Positions 38,291 to 49,040 of a stretch of DNA of 64,000 nucleotides are shown piece after piece; position 1 is the first letter of the stretch, and each line of letters starts with the position of its first letter. The DNA comes from Solimonas variicoloris DSM 15731 (GTDB lineage: Bacteria > Pseudomonadota > Gammaproteobacteria > Nevskiales > Nevskiaceae). Below the pieces are notes generated by a model that was given only the letters and a program-made list of their open reading frames with translations, was not told the DNA's origin and searched no databases. A program made the position numbers and the translations under genes. Where the stretch lies: assembly GCF_000382285.1 (NCBI RefSeq), contig NZ_KB907929.1, positions 124,001-188,000 on the forward strand. Direction: 5' to 3'.

Positions 38291-39459
38291 GCGGCGCCGC
38301 CGCCAACTGGGGGGTCCCGCAGGCGCGCTACGGCCTCGACGGCTGGCTGTGCGGAGCGGTCGCCGTGCTGCTGCTGTGGGGGCTGATCATGGTCGCTTCG
38401 GCCTCGGTCGCACAGGCCGAGAAGCTGACCGGCGAGCCGTTCTACTTCTTCTACCGGCAGCTGATCTTCCTGGCGGTCGGCGGTGCGATCGGCTTCGGCT
38501 TGTACTGCGTGCCGATGCAGCAATGGCAGCGCAGCAGCACTTGGCTGTACGTGTTCGCGATCGGCCTGCTGATCCTGGTGCTGATCCCGGGCGTCGGCGT
38601 CAAGGTCAACGCGGCGCGGCGCTGGATCGACCTCGGCCTGTTCCGCCTGCAGGCTTCGGAGGCCGCGCGCCTGGCGCTGATCATCTACGTCGCCAGCTAC
38701 ATCACCCGCCGCCAGCAGCCGCTGCAGACCAGCTTCAAGGGGCTGGCGATGCCGCTGATCGCGGTGATGATTCCGTCGCTGCTGCTGCTCGCCGAGCCCG
38801 ACTTCGGCGCGACCGCGATCCTGATGGGCGTGGTGTTCCTGATGCTGTTCCTCGGCGGCGCGCGCGTGCATTACTACCTCGCGTTCCTCGGCTTCGCGGC
38901 CGCCGGTCTGGTGATGATCGCGATCGCCGCGCCGTATCGCGTCAAGCGCATGCTCAACTTCATGGACCCGTGGGCCGATGTCGAGAACGCCGGCTGGCAG
39001 CTTGCGCAGTCGCTGATCGCGGTCGGCCGCGGCGAGTGGACCGGTGTCGGGCTGGGCAACAGCGTGCAGAAGCTGCTGTACCTGCCGGAAATGCACACCG
39101 ACTTCATCTTCGCGATCATGGCCGAGGAGTTCGGCCTGCTCGGCGTGGCGACGCTGCTGACGCTGTTCGGCATCGTCGTCTGGCGCGGTTTCGTGATCGC
39201 GCGGCGCGCCGAAGTCGACGGCCGTCGCTTCCAGGGCTTTCTCTGCTACGGCCTGAGCGGCTGGATCGGCCTGCAGTCGCTGATCAACATGGCGGTCAAC
39301 ATGGGCCTGCTGCCGACCAAGGGCCTGACGCTGCCGATGCTGAGCTACGGCGGCTCCTCGCTGCTGACCGTATGCGCGATGCTCGGCCTGATCCTGCGCG
39401 TCGACTACGAGAACCGCGCCGCGGCGTTCGGCGTGACCTCGGCGGAGGATCGCCGGTGA
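38287..39459 (+). CDS. ftsW: Lipid II polymerase FtsW (SEDS family)
   Basis: 390-residue polytopic septal glycosyltransferase that polymerises lipid II with FtsI. Ten or so membrane segments are visible. NAARRWIDLG, LQASEAARLALI, LLAEPDFGATAIL and QSLIAVGRGEWTGVGLGNSVQK, PEMHTDFIFAIMAEEFGL and PMLSYGGSSLL are SEDS signatures. ATGA overlap with murD and GTGA overlap with murG. Confidence 0.96.
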   Translation: MSGAAANWGVPQARYGLDGWLCGAVAVLLLWGLIMVASASVAQAEKLTGEPFYFFYRQLIFLAVGGAIGFGLYCVPMQQWQRSSTWLYVFAIGLLILVLIPGVGVKVNAARRWIDLGLFRLQASEAARLALIIYVASYITRRQQPLQTSFKGLAMPLIAVMIPSLLLLAEPDFGATAILMGVVFLMLFLGGARVHYYLAFLGFAAAGLVMIAIAAPYRVKRMLNFMDPWADVENAGWQLAQSLIAVGRGEWTGVGLGNSVQKLLYLPEMHTDFIFAIMAEEFGLLGVATLLTLFGIVVWRGFVIARRAEVDGRRFQGFLCYGLSGWIGLQSLINMAVNMGLLPTKGLTLPMLSYGGSSLLTVCAMLGLILRVDYENRAAAFGVTSAEDRR

Positions 39460-40528
39460 GGGCGCTGAAGTTCATCGTCATGGCCGGCGGCACCGGCGGC
39501 CACGTCTACCCGGCGCTCGCCGTCGCGCAGGATCTGCGCGCGCACGGCCACGAAGTGCGCTGGATGGGGGCGCCCGACAGCTTCGAATCGCGCGTCGTGC
39601 CGCAGAACGGCTTCAACATCGACACCATCCGGGTGTCCGGCCTGCGCGGTAAAGGGCTCGTCAAGCTGCTGAAAGCGCCGCTGCTGATCGTGCGCGCCGT
39701 GCTCGACGCGCGCGCAATCCTGCGGCGCGAGCGCCCCGACGCGGTGCTGGGCATGGGCGGCTTCGCCGCCGGCCCGGGCGGCATCGCCGCCTGGCTCGCC
39801 GGCGTGCCGCTGATCATTCATGAACAGAACGCCGCGGCCGGCCTCACCAACCGCGCGCTGGCGCGGATCGCGCGCGTGGTGCTGCAGGCCTTCCCGGACA
39901 CGTTCGGCAACGGCTGCACGGTCGGCAATCCGGTGCGCGCCGGTTTCGCCGAGCTGCCGCCGCCGGCGCAGCGTCTCGCGCATGACGGCGCGCCGCGCCT
40001 GCTGGTGATCGGCGGCTCGCAGGGCGCACGGGCGCTGAACGAGCGCCTGCCGCAGGCACTCGCCTTGCTGCCGGCCGGCGAGCGGCCGCAGGTCCGGCAC
40101 CAGGGCGGACGCACGCTCGAGGTCGCGCAGACGGCATATCGCCAGGCCCAGGTCGAAGCCGAACTGAGCGCGTTCATCGACGACATGCCGGCCGCCTACG
40201 GCTGGGCCGATCTCGTCGTCTGCCGTGCCGGCGCCTCGACCATCGCCGAGCTCGGCGCCGCCGGCAATGCGGCCATCTTGGTGCCGCTGCCGAGCGCCGT
40301 CGACGACCATCAGACGCGCAATGCCGAGTACCTGTCGCGCGCCGGCGCCGCACTGCTGCTGCCGGAAGCCGGGCTGACGCCGGCGCTGCTGGCGGCGCGC
40401 CTGCGCGAGCTGCTCGGCGATCGCGCCAAGCTGCGGGCGATGGCCGAGGCCGCGCGCGCGCGGGCCTGGACCGGTGCCACCAAGACGATCGCCGAGGCCT
40501 GCATCGCCGCGGCGGCGGGGAGCACGAC

Positions 40529-40532
<4 letters not shown>
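39456..40532 (+). CDS. murG: UDP-GlcNAc:undecaprenyl-PP-MurNAc-pentapeptide transferase MurG
   Basis: 358-residue membrane-associated GT28 glycosyltransferase making lipid [18 protein letters not shown] (the glycine-rich loop), [34 protein letters not shown] and [13 protein letters not shown] identify it. The start is GTG at 39456; the stop overlaps the murC ATG. Confidence 0.97.
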
Positions 40533-41961
<1,429 letters not shown>

Positions 41962-41965
<4 letters not shown>

Positions 41966-42846
41966 GCGCGCCGCTGCACAGCACCGAGCGCCGCGACGAG
42001 CCGATGGCGCGGCACACGTCCTGGCGCGTCGGCGGGCCCGCCGACCGCTATTTCGAGCCGGCTTCGCGCGAGGCGCTGGCAGCGTTCGTGCGCGGCCTGC
42101 CGCCGCACGAGCCGATCCTGTGGCTCGGCCTCGGCAGCAATCTGCTGGTTCGCGATGGCGGCGTGCGCGGCACGGTGATCGGCCTGCACGGCGCGCTCGA
42201 CGCGATCGAGGTCGACGGCCTGACCGTCACGGCCGAGGCCGGCGCGCACTGCGCGCGGCTCGCCAAGACCGTCGTCGCCCACCGGCTCGCCGGCGCCGGC
42301 TTCTTCGCCGGCATTCCCGGCACCGTCGGCGGGGCACTGGCAATGAATGCCGGCGCGCACGGTGGCGAGACCTGGGACGTCGTCACCGAGGTCGAGGTGA
42401 TGCGTCGCGACGGCTCGACGGTCTGGCTGCCGAAGTCGGCATTCCGCTACGGCTATCGCCACGTCGAGCTGCCGGCCGACGCCGCCGGTTTCGTCGCCGC
42501 GCGCTTTCGGTTCACGCCGGATGCGGACGGCCGGGCCGAGGCGGACATGAAGGCCTGGCTTGCGCGGCGCAAGGCGACGCAGCCGGTCGGTCGGGCGACG
42601 GCCGGCAGCACCTTCCGCAATCCGCCGGGCGAGCACGCCGCGCGTCTGATCGAGCAGTGCGGCTTGAAGGGCTACCGCCTCGGCGGTGCCGAGGTCTCGA
42701 CGCTGCACGCCAACTTCATCGTCACCGACGAGACCGCGCGCGCGGCCGACGTCGAGCGCCTGATCGCGCACATCCAGAACACCGTTTTCGACAAGACCGG
42801 CATCCGCCTCGAGCCGGAAGTTCGCATCGTCGGAGAAGCCGCATGA
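41962..42846 (+). CDS. murB: UDP-N-acetylenolpyruvoylglucosamine reductase MurB
   Basis: 294-residue FAD enzyme that reduces the MurA product to UDP-MurNAc; length and motifs fit the short type II form. [27 protein letters not shown] (FAD), [20 protein letters not shown] and AGSTFRNP (with the catalytic Ser) are clear, and EPEVRIVG supplies the terminal Glu. The stop overlaps an ATG at 42843 that opens a broken copy of ddl, not the real one. Confidence 0.97.
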
Positions 42847-43041
42847 GGCGCACGACGAATCCGCAGGACTTCGGTCGCGTCGCCGTGCTGGCGGGCGGCT
42901 GGGTGAGCGGCCGCGCCTGCGAAGTGCCGGTGGCACTTCGCGCGGACGCGAACGCCCGGCCAGGGATGGCCGGGCCGGGGCGCGATGGACAGATGCCGTC
43001 GCGCCAGGGATGGCGGCGCCAAGCTGCCGGAGGCGTCGCGC
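42843..43041 (+). pseudogene. Duplicated 5' end of ddl joined to a hairpin-rich insert
   Basis: The ATG at 42843 overlaps the murB stop and opens [20 protein letters not shown], a near copy of the Ddl N-terminus, but the frame then runs into unrelated Arg/Gly/Pro-rich sequence and stops at 43050. Bases 42865-42902 match 43067-43104 at 37 of 38 positions. After the copy come stem-loops at 42919-42941 (10 bp), 42954-42975 (9 bp), 42979-43005 (10 bp, one G-T) and 43002-43015 (5 bp); CCAGGGATGG occurs at 42960 and 43004. The arrangement looks like a REP-like insertion that split or duplicated the ddl start. Confidence 0.8.
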
Positions 43042-43998
43042 GTGGCTAGGAAGACCCACAATCCCAAGGACTTCGGTCGCGTTGCCGTGCTGGCGGGCGG
43101 CTGGAGCAGCGAGCGTCAGGTCGCGCTGTGGAGCGGCGAGGGCATTCATGCCGCGCTGCTCGGCCGCGGCGTCGACGCGACGCTGGTCGACGCGACGCCC
43201 GAGATCGTGCTGAACCTCAAGTCGCAAGGCTACGACCGCGTCTTCAACATCCTGCACGGCACCGGTGGCGAGGACGGCACGGTGCAGGCGGCGCTCGAAC
43301 TGCAGGGCATTCCGTATACCGGCAGCGGCGTGCTGGCCTCGGCGCTGGCGATGGACAAGCTGCGCACCAAGCGCATGTGGAAGGCCGAAGGCCTGCCGAC
43401 GCCGGACTGGCTGTGGATCGAGCGCGAGAGCGACCTCGACGAGGCCGCGGCGCGCTTCGGCTTCCCGCTGATCATCAAGCCCTCGGAGGAGGGTTCGAGC
43501 GTCGGCGTCAGCAAGGTGAAATCGGCGGCCCAGTTGCGCGAGGCCTGGCAGCTCGCGCGTGGCGAGCATGGCCGCGTGGTGATGGCCGAGCGCTTCGTCG
43601 CCAGCCGCCAGCCGGGTCACGAATTCACCTGCGCGATCCTCGGCGGCGAAGCGCTGCCGACGATCCGCATCGTCCCCGACGCCGAGTTCTACGACTACCA
43701 CGCCAAATACCTGTCGGACAACACGCGCTACGAGTGCCCGAGCGGTCTCGATGCGGCTCTGGAAGCGCGCGTCCAGGCGATCTGTCTGCGCGCGTTCGAG
43801 ATCCTCGGCGCGAAGACCTGGGGTCGCATCGACTTCATGCTCGACGGCGACGACCAGCCGTGGCTGATCGAGGCCAATCTCGTGCCCGGCATGACCTCGC
43901 ACAGCCTCGTGCCGATGGCGGCGAAGGCGCGAGGCATCGATTACGCGTCGCTGTGCTGGGCGATCCTCGAGGACACGCTGGGCGAGGGGGGCGGATGA
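43042..43998 (+). CDS. ddl: D-alanine--D-alanine ligase (DdlB type)
   Basis: 318-residue ATP-grasp ligase that makes D-Ala-D-Ala for MurF; length is normal (about 306-320). FGRVAVLAGGWSSERQVALWSG, FNILHGTGGEDGTVQAALE, YTGSGVLASALAMDK, PLIIKPSEEGSSVGVSKV and EANLVPGMTSHSLVP are conserved. The start is GTG at 43042, with GGAGG at 43029-43033 supplied by the inserted sequence. Its stop overlaps ftsQ by four bases. A partial copy of its 5' end lies upstream. Confidence 0.96.
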   Translation: MARKTHNPKDFGRVAVLAGGWSSERQVALWSGEGIHAALLGRGVDATLVDATPEIVLNLKSQGYDRVFNILHGTGGEDGTVQAALELQGIPYTGSGVLASALAMDKLRTKRMWKAEGLPTPDWLWIERESDLDEAAARFGFPLIIKPSEEGSSVGVSKVKSAAQLREAWQLARGEHGRVVMAERFVASRQPGHEFTCAILGGEALPTIRIVPDAEFYDYHAKYLSDNTRYECPSGLDAALEARVQAICLRAFEILGAKTWGRIDFMLDGDDQPWLIEANLVPGMTSHSLVPMAAKARGIDYASLCWAILEDTLGEGGG

Positions 43999-44762
43999 CC
44001 GCATACGCCATGACCGCCGACGACGCCTTCGATTTCGAGTCCACCCCGCTGCGCCGGCACCTGATGCTGGTGCTCGGCGTCGCCGCGTTCCTTGCGGTGA
44101 TCGGCGCCGGCTGGGGCGCGCTCGAGTTCGGCAGTCGCGAGCCGGTCGCGCGTCTGCAGATCGAAGGCCGTTTTTCGCGGCTGAAGCTGGCCGACATCGA
44201 CGCCGCGTCTCGGCCGCTGGTCGACCGCCGCTTCGGCGACCTCGATCTGATCGCCGTGCGTGAAGCGGTCGAGGCCTTGCCGTGGACGTCGCGCGCCAGC
44301 GTCGAGCGTGTCTGGCCGGCGACGGTGCGCGTGCGCGCGTGGGAGCGCGTGCCGTTCGCGCGCTGGGGCGATGACGCGCTGCTCGATGCCGATGCGCGCG
44401 TGTTCAGGCCGGCCCCGAGCGAAGTGCCGGACGGCCTGCCGCAGCTGTCGGGGCCTCCCGGCCGCGAGGCGACGGTCGCCGAGATGTTCCGGGCGCTGAG
44501 CGTGCGCCTGATCCAGTCCTCGTTTCCGCTGCAAGGACTGGGGCAGGACGCGCGCGGCGAATGGCTGGCGCGGACGGCAGGCGGGATCGAGCTGCGTTTC
44601 GGGCGCGAGGACCCGCAGGAAAAGACGGACATGCTGCTCGGCGCCGCCGAGCGCGCACTCAAGGACCGCATCGCCGACGTGAAGTACGTCGACCTGCGCT
44701 ACACCAATGGATTCTCGGTCGGCTGGATCACGCCGCCGAAACAGAAGAAGGAGAGCCACTGA
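43995..44762 (+). CDS. ftsQ: Cell division protein FtsQ
   Basis: 255-residue bitopic division protein. A cytoplasmic start, one membrane helix (about 23-40), then a POTRA domain (ARLQIEGRFSRLKLADI) and the FtsQ beta domain with SVERVWPATVRVRAWERVPFARW. It links FtsL/FtsB with the Z-ring. ATG overlaps the ddl stop (ATGA). Confidence 0.92.
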   Translation: MTAYAMTADDAFDFESTPLRRHLMLVLGVAAFLAVIGAGWGALEFGSREPVARLQIEGRFSRLKLADIDAASRPLVDRRFGDLDLIAVREAVEALPWTSRASVERVWPATVRVRAWERVPFARWGDDALLDADARVFRPAPSEVPDGLPQLSGPPGREATVAEMFRALSVRLIQSSFPLQGLGQDARGEWLARTAGGIELRFGREDPQEKTDMLLGAAERALKDRIADVKYVDLRYTNGFSVGWITPPKQKKESH

Positions 44763-44763
44763 C

Positions 44764-45993
44764 ATGGCACGCCGCGAAGAGCGCAATCTGCTCGTCGGCA
44801 TCGACATCGGCACGTCCAAGTGCGTGGCGGTCGTCGGCCAGCAGATGCCGGAAGGCCACATCGAGATCGTGGGCTACGGCGAGCACGCGTCGCGCGGCAT
44901 GAACCGCGGCGACGTCGTCAACATCGAGCTGACCACGCAGGCGATCAAGCGCGCCGTCGAGAACGCCGAGCACATGGCCAACTGCCGCGCGCAGTCGGTC
45001 TACGTCGGCATTTCCGGCACGCATATCCGCAGCTTCAACTCGACCGGCGTGGCGCCGGTACGCGCCGGCAGCGTGTCCGAGCGCGACGTCGACAGCGTGA
45101 TGGACGCGGCGCGCGCGATCGCGATCCCGGCCGACCAGAAGATCCTGCACGTCATTCCGCAGGAGTTCGTCGTCGACGGCCGCGAAGGCATCCACGATCC
45201 GGTCGGCATGCACGGCGTGCGCCTCGAAGCGAAGGTGCATATCGTCACCGGTTCGATCTCGGCGGCGCAGAACATCTACAAGTGCGTCGAGAGCTGCGGC
45301 CTGAAGGTCGACAAGCTGATCCTGCAGCACCTGGCGTCGAGCTACGCGACGCTGCTGCCGGACGAGCGCGACCTCGGCGTGTGCATGGTCGACATCGGCG
45401 GCGGTACCTCCGATATCGCCGTGTTCCGCGGCGGCACCATCCGCCACACCGCGGTGCTGCCGATCGCCGGCAATCAGGTGACGAACGACATCAGCGTCGC
45501 CTTCCGCACGCCGGCGCCGTATGCCGAGGAGCTGAAGGTGCACTACGGCGTCGCGCTGCCGCAGTTCGCCGCGGCGCACGAGGAAATCGAGGTCAAGGGC
45601 GTCGGCGATGCGCCGGCGCGTCGCCTGTCGCGGCTGACGCTGGCCGAGGTCATCAAGCCGCGTTACGAGGAACTGTTCCGCTTCATCCGCAAGGAGCTGC
45701 ACCGCTCGGACTGGTACGAGCTGGTGGCGGGCGGAATCGTGCTGACCGGCGGCTCGGCGCAGATGCCGGGCGTCGTCGAACTGGCCGAGGAAGTCTTCGA
45801 GCTGCCGGTGCGCCTGGGCCTGCCGCACGAGGTGCACGGCATCAAGGACGTGGTGCGCAATCCGGCCTGTGCGACGGCGGTCGGCCTGCTGATGTACGGG
45901 AGGCAGAACCAGCCGCAGACGACGGTCGCGCCGACGCAGGGCGTCGGGCACTGGCTGACCCGCATCAATGAATGGATCAAGGGCAGTTTCTGA
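44764..45993 (+). CDS. ftsA: Cell division protein FtsA
   Basis: 409-residue actin-like protein tethering FtsZ to the membrane. LLVGIDIGTSKCVAVVG (phosphate 1), CMVDIGGGTSDIAVF (phosphate 2) and GGIVLTGGSAQMPG (adenosine) are actin-fold motifs. The C-terminal WLTRINEWIKGSF is the amphipathic membrane-targeting helix. It follows ftsQ directly; 229 bases of AT-rich leader separate it from ftsZ. Confidence 0.97.
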   Translation: MARREERNLLVGIDIGTSKCVAVVGQQMPEGHIEIVGYGEHASRGMNRGDVVNIELTTQAIKRAVENAEHMANCRAQSVYVGISGTHIRSFNSTGVAPVRAGSVSERDVDSVMDAARAIAIPADQKILHVIPQEFVVDGREGIHDPVGMHGVRLEAKVHIVTGSISAAQNIYKCVESCGLKVDKLILQHLASSYATLLPDERDLGVCMVDIGGGTSDIAVFRGGTIRHTAVLPIAGNQVTNDISVAFRTPAPYAEELKVHYGVALPQFAAAHEEIEVKGVGDAPARRLSRLTLAEVIKPRYEELFRFIRKELHRSDWYELVAGGIVLTGGSAQMPGVVELAEEVFELPVRLGLPHEVHGIKDVVRNPACATAVGLLMYGRQNQPQTTVAPTQGVGHWLTRINEWIKGSF

Positions 45994-46059
45994 GCCGCGG
46001 ACGGCGGCGCAGCGGTAGAGGTAGGTCGTGAATTAGTGGTGAAAAGCGAAGTCTTGTTG

Positions 46060-46088
46060 TTGACATTGGCACAGTTTTTTATTATTTT
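46060..46088 (+). promoter_or_regulatory. ftsZ promoter
   Basis: TTGACA (46060-46065), 17-base spacer and TATTTT (46083-46088), in a strongly AT-rich stretch that stands out from the flanks. A second possible -10, TATAAA, is at 46110-46115. The leader to the ftsZ ATG is about 130 bases. The gap 45994-46222 holds nothing else recognised. Confidence 0.75.
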
Positions 46089-46222
46089 ATTTTCGCGGAA
46101 ATGTTTGCATATAAAAACAGCGATCCGCGGGCCGAGTCTGCAAGGCTTCTACAGTGCGCGCCGCAAGGCGCGAGTCGGGTGAACACGGACGAGGAGCGCC
46201 CCAGCGGCGCGGGAGCAGGAAC

Positions 46223-47476
46223 ATGAGCGGACAGACACGGGAAATTTTTGAATTGATGGATGGCCAGCGGCGGCGCGCGGTCATCCGCGTCATCGGCGTC
46301 GGCGGCGGTGGCTGCAATACCGTCAATCAGATGGCGCAGGCCTCGATCGACGGCGTCGATTTCATTTGCGCCAACACCGATCGCGACCATCTCGAGCGCT
46401 GCGTGCCGACCAACCAGCTGCAACTGGGCGTCGAGATCACGCGCGGGCTCGGCGCCGGCTCCGATCCGGCGGTCGGCCGGCAGGCGGCCGAAGAGGACCG
46501 CGACCGCATCCGCGAGATGATCGAGGGCACCGACCTGCTGTTCGTCACCGCCGGCATGGGCGGTGGCACCGGCACCGGCGCGGCGCCGGTGATCGCGCAG
46601 ATCGCCAAGGAGCTGAACATCCTGACGGTTGCCGTCGTCACCAAGCCGTTCGCGCATGAAGGCAAGAAGCGCATGGGTGTGGCGATGCGCGGCATCGACG
46701 AACTGCGCCAGTACACCGATTCGCTGATCCTGATCCCGAACGAGAAGCTCTCGCTCGTGCTCGGCAAGAAAGTCACGCTGCTGAACTGCTTCAAGGCGGC
46801 CAACGACGTGCTGCAGAATGCCGTCCAGGGCATCTCGGACCTGATCACGCGGCCGGGTCTGATCAACGTCGACTTCGCCGACGTCAAGACGGTGATGTCG
46901 AACCGCGGCATGTCGATGATGGGTATCGGCGTGGCGACCGGCGAAGATCGTGCACAAAGAGCTGTCGAGATGGCGCTGTCGAGCCCGCTGCTCGACGACA
47001 TCGAACTGCATGGCGCCCGCGGCCTGCTCGTCAACGTCACCTGCGACGAGACGCTGCTGTCCGAGGAGTATGAGTACATCAGCGCCCGCGTCGGCGAAAT
47101 CGCCTCCGACGAGGCCGATGCCAAGGTCGGCATGTCGATCAATCCGAACCTGAACGGCGAGTTGCGCGTGACGGTCGTCGCCACCGGCCTCAACGGCACC
47201 AAGGTGCAGGCGCAGGTGATGTCGGCACCGGCGGTCGCCGTCAACCCGCGCGTCGCGCAGTTCATCCGCCCGGCCGAGCCGGCGATGTACGGCCAGCCGG
47301 CGCAGTCCGCCTACGGCCAGCCGCAGATGCCGCAGATCGGCTCGCCGGCGCTCGACATCCCGGCGGTGCACCGCCAGCAGCGCAAAGTCGCCTCGGGCGG
47401 CGGCGGCGCGTTCCCGCTCGGCCTCGACGAGGACATCATCAACATTCCGGCGTTCCTGCGGAACCAGGCCGACTGA
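46223..47476 (+). CDS. ftsZ: Cell division protein FtsZ
   Basis: 417-residue tubulin-like GTPase forming the Z-ring. GGGGCNTVNQM, ANTDRDHL, the tubulin signature GGGTGTG (113-119), TRPGLINVDFADVKTVM and the C-terminal peptide DIINIPAFLRNQAD (the conserved FtsA/ZipA/ZapD-binding tail) are all seen. The ATG at 46223 follows GGAGCAGGA. An in-frame upstream ATG at 46154 lacks conserved sequence. Confidence 0.98.
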   Translation: MSGQTREIFELMDGQRRRAVIRVIGVGGGGCNTVNQMAQASIDGVDFICANTDRDHLERCVPTNQLQLGVEITRGLGAGSDPAVGRQAAEEDRDRIREMIEGTDLLFVTAGMGGGTGTGAAPVIAQIAKELNILTVAVVTKPFAHEGKKRMGVAMRGIDELRQYTDSLILIPNEKLSLVLGKKVTLLNCFKAANDVLQNAVQGISDLITRPGLINVDFADVKTVMSNRGMSMMGIGVATGEDRAQRAVEMALSSPLLDDIELHGARGLLVNVTCDETLLSEEYEYISARVGEIASDEADAKVGMSINPNLNGELRVTVVATGLNGTKVQAQVMSAPAVAVNPRVAQFIRPAEPAMYGQPAQSAYGQPQMPQIGSPALDIPAVHRQQRKVASGGGGAFPLGLDEDIINIPAFLRNQAD

Positions 47477-47575
47477 CGGCTGGCTGCGGCGCCGCCCACC
47501 GTCCGGGGCGGCGCCGTCCCGCCGGCTCCCTTCAGGGGCCGTACGGGAACGCGTGTTAAACTTCCGTGTCCGTGT

Positions 47576-47609
47576 GGCGCGGCGCTCCCGGCGCCGCGCC
47601 TTTTTCTTT
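47576..47609 (+). terminator. Strong hairpin terminator after ftsZ, 37 nt before lpxC
   Basis: A perfect 10-bp stem, GGCGCGGCGC (47576-47585) with GCGCCGCGCC (47591-47600), loop TCCCG and a TTTTTCTTT tail. It is the best Rho-independent terminator in the window. A weaker hairpin without T-tract, GGCGCCGCC (47488-47496) with GGCGGCGCC (47507-47515), follows the ftsZ stop. The T-rich tail ends 37 bases before the lpxC ATG. Confidence 0.9.
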
Positions 47610-47646
47610 CTGGCACAGCACCTTATTCCGGCACAGAACGAAGACT

Positions 47647-48570
47647 ATGATCCGTCAACGCACTCTGAAGCAGGCGATCCGCGCCAGTGGCATCGGTCTC
47701 CACTCGGGCCGCAAGGTCTACATGTCGCTGCTGCCGGCCGGTCCGGATACCGGCATCGTGTTCCGCCGGACTGACATGAATCCGCCGGTGGAGATCCCGA
47801 GCCAGGCCCATCTGCTGCGCGAGGCGGTGATGTGCAGCACCCTGGTCAACGACGCGGGCGTGAAGATCATGACGGTCGAGCACCTGATGTCGGCGTTCGC
47901 CGGCCTCGGTATCGACAATTGCGTCGTCGAGCTGTCGGCGGCCGAGATTCCGATCATGGACGGCAGTTCGGGTCCGTTCGTGTTCCTGATCCAGTCGGCC
48001 GGCATTCACGAGCAGGACGCGCCGAAGAAGTTCCTGCGCATCCGCCAGCCGGTGCAGGTGCAGGACGGTGACAAGTGGGCGCGCTTCGAGCCCTATGAAG
48101 GCTTCCGCCTGGCCTTCAACATCGATTTCAAGCACCCGGCGTTCAAGGCGTCCGGCCAGAACGCCGTCGTCGAGTTCTCGACGGCGAACTACGTCAAGGA
48201 AGTCTCGCGCGCACGGACCTTCGGCTTCCTGCGCGAACTGGATACGCTGCGCGCCAACAACCTCGGCCTCGGCGCGAGCCTCGACAACGTCGTCGCGCTC
48301 GACGATTTCCGCGTCGTCAATCACGATGGCCTGCGCTACGACGACGAGTTCGTGCGCCACAAGATTCTCGATGCCGTCGGCGATCTCTACCTGCTCGGCC
48401 ATCCGGTGATCGGCGCGTATACGGCTTACAAGTCGGGACACGCGCTCAACAACAAGCTGGTGCGGGCGGTGCTCGACGACGCCGCCTCGCACGAAATCGT
48501 TACCTACGAGGATCAGGCGGCCGGCGTGCCGATCGCCTACGTGCGCGGTAGCTTCGCCACCGCCGCCTGA
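47647..48570 (+). CDS. lpxC: UDP-3-O-acyl-N-acetylglucosamine deacetylase LpxC
   Basis: 307-residue zinc deacetylase, the committed step of lipid A synthesis. E78 and H79 in [16 protein letters not shown]238 and D242 in [10 protein letters not shown], and H265 in KSGHALNN are the catalytic and zinc residues. [21 protein letters not shown] is the standard N-terminus, so the ATG at 47647 is used; a start at 47566 would encode across the terminator. Follows the dcw cluster as in related genomes. Confidence 0.97.
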   Translation: MIRQRTLKQAIRASGIGLHSGRKVYMSLLPAGPDTGIVFRRTDMNPPVEIPSQAHLLREAVMCSTLVNDAGVKIMTVEHLMSAFAGLGIDNCVVELSAAEIPIMDGSSGPFVFLIQSAGIHEQDAPKKFLRIRQPVQVQDGDKWARFEPYEGFRLAFNIDFKHPAFKASGQNAVVEFSTANYVKEVSRARTFGFLRELDTLRANNLGLGASLDNVVALDDFRVVNHDGLRYDDEFVRHKILDAVGDLYLLGHPVIGAYTAYKSGHALNNKLVRAVLDDAASHEIVTYEDQAAGVPIAYVRGSFATAA

Positions 48571-48678
48571 GCACGCTCGCTTCCGCCGCATTGCGCATGG
48601 CCATGCGCTCGGACGTCTTGCCGCGCCGGCGCGCGGCGTATTTCTTGCTGGCGAAACCCAGTCGGAGCGATGCTTGCC

Positions 48679-49020
48679 CTATTGCGGGGCGGGCCGATAG
48701 ACTCGGACTAGACCGCAAACGGGGGGGCGTACGCGGGTTTCGACGCGCGTGCAGGTGATCCGGTAACGGTCATTCAGCCAGATCAACAGCGAGCCGCTGC
48801 GGTGACGCAGAGGTACGAGGGCTGACGCGGAAGCCGAAAAGACCACGACGGTCTGCTCGCGGATGTTGGCGATGCGGATCTGACGGACCCAGGGCTCTTC
48901 GCACCATAGCGGCAAGGAGCGATTGATATCGGCCAGGCTCTGCACCCGGGCAAGCCAGGCATTGCCGACTTTTTGCGGCAGACGATGCAAGAGTTGCTGA
49001 ACGGATTGCGGATCGCGCAC
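48679..49020 (-). CDS. dciA: DciA-like protein (DUF721)
   Basis: 113-residue DUF721 protein. Conserved features are QQLLHRLP near the start, LPLWCEEPWVRQIRIANIREQTVVVFSASASALVPLRHRS and a terminal helix. Family members are DnaB-helicase operators (DciA) in bacteria lacking DnaC. It is on the minus strand between lpxC and the M23 gene, the usual gammaproteobacterial location. It starts only 20 bases from the divergent M23 gene. Confidence 0.82.
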   Translation of the reverse strand: MRDPQSVQQLLHRLPQKVGNAWLARVQSLADINRSLPLWCEEPWVRQIRIANIREQTVVVFSASASALVPLRHRSGSLLIWLNDRYRITCTRVETRVRPPVCGLVRVYRPAPQ

Positions 49021-49040
49021 GAGGGGCTTCGGCGTTAACG

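Noticed and set aside
42843-43050. A 69-codon gene starting at the murB stop
   Set aside because: Only the first 20 residues resemble Ddl; the rest is hairpin DNA. Treated as a pseudogene fragment.
47611-47630. Sigma-54-like promoter (TGGCAC) before lpxC
   Set aside because: The -12 element TTGC is missing at the required spacing.
47566-47646. Earlier lpxC start
   Set aside because: The extra residues are encoded by the terminator and do not match the LpxC N-terminus.
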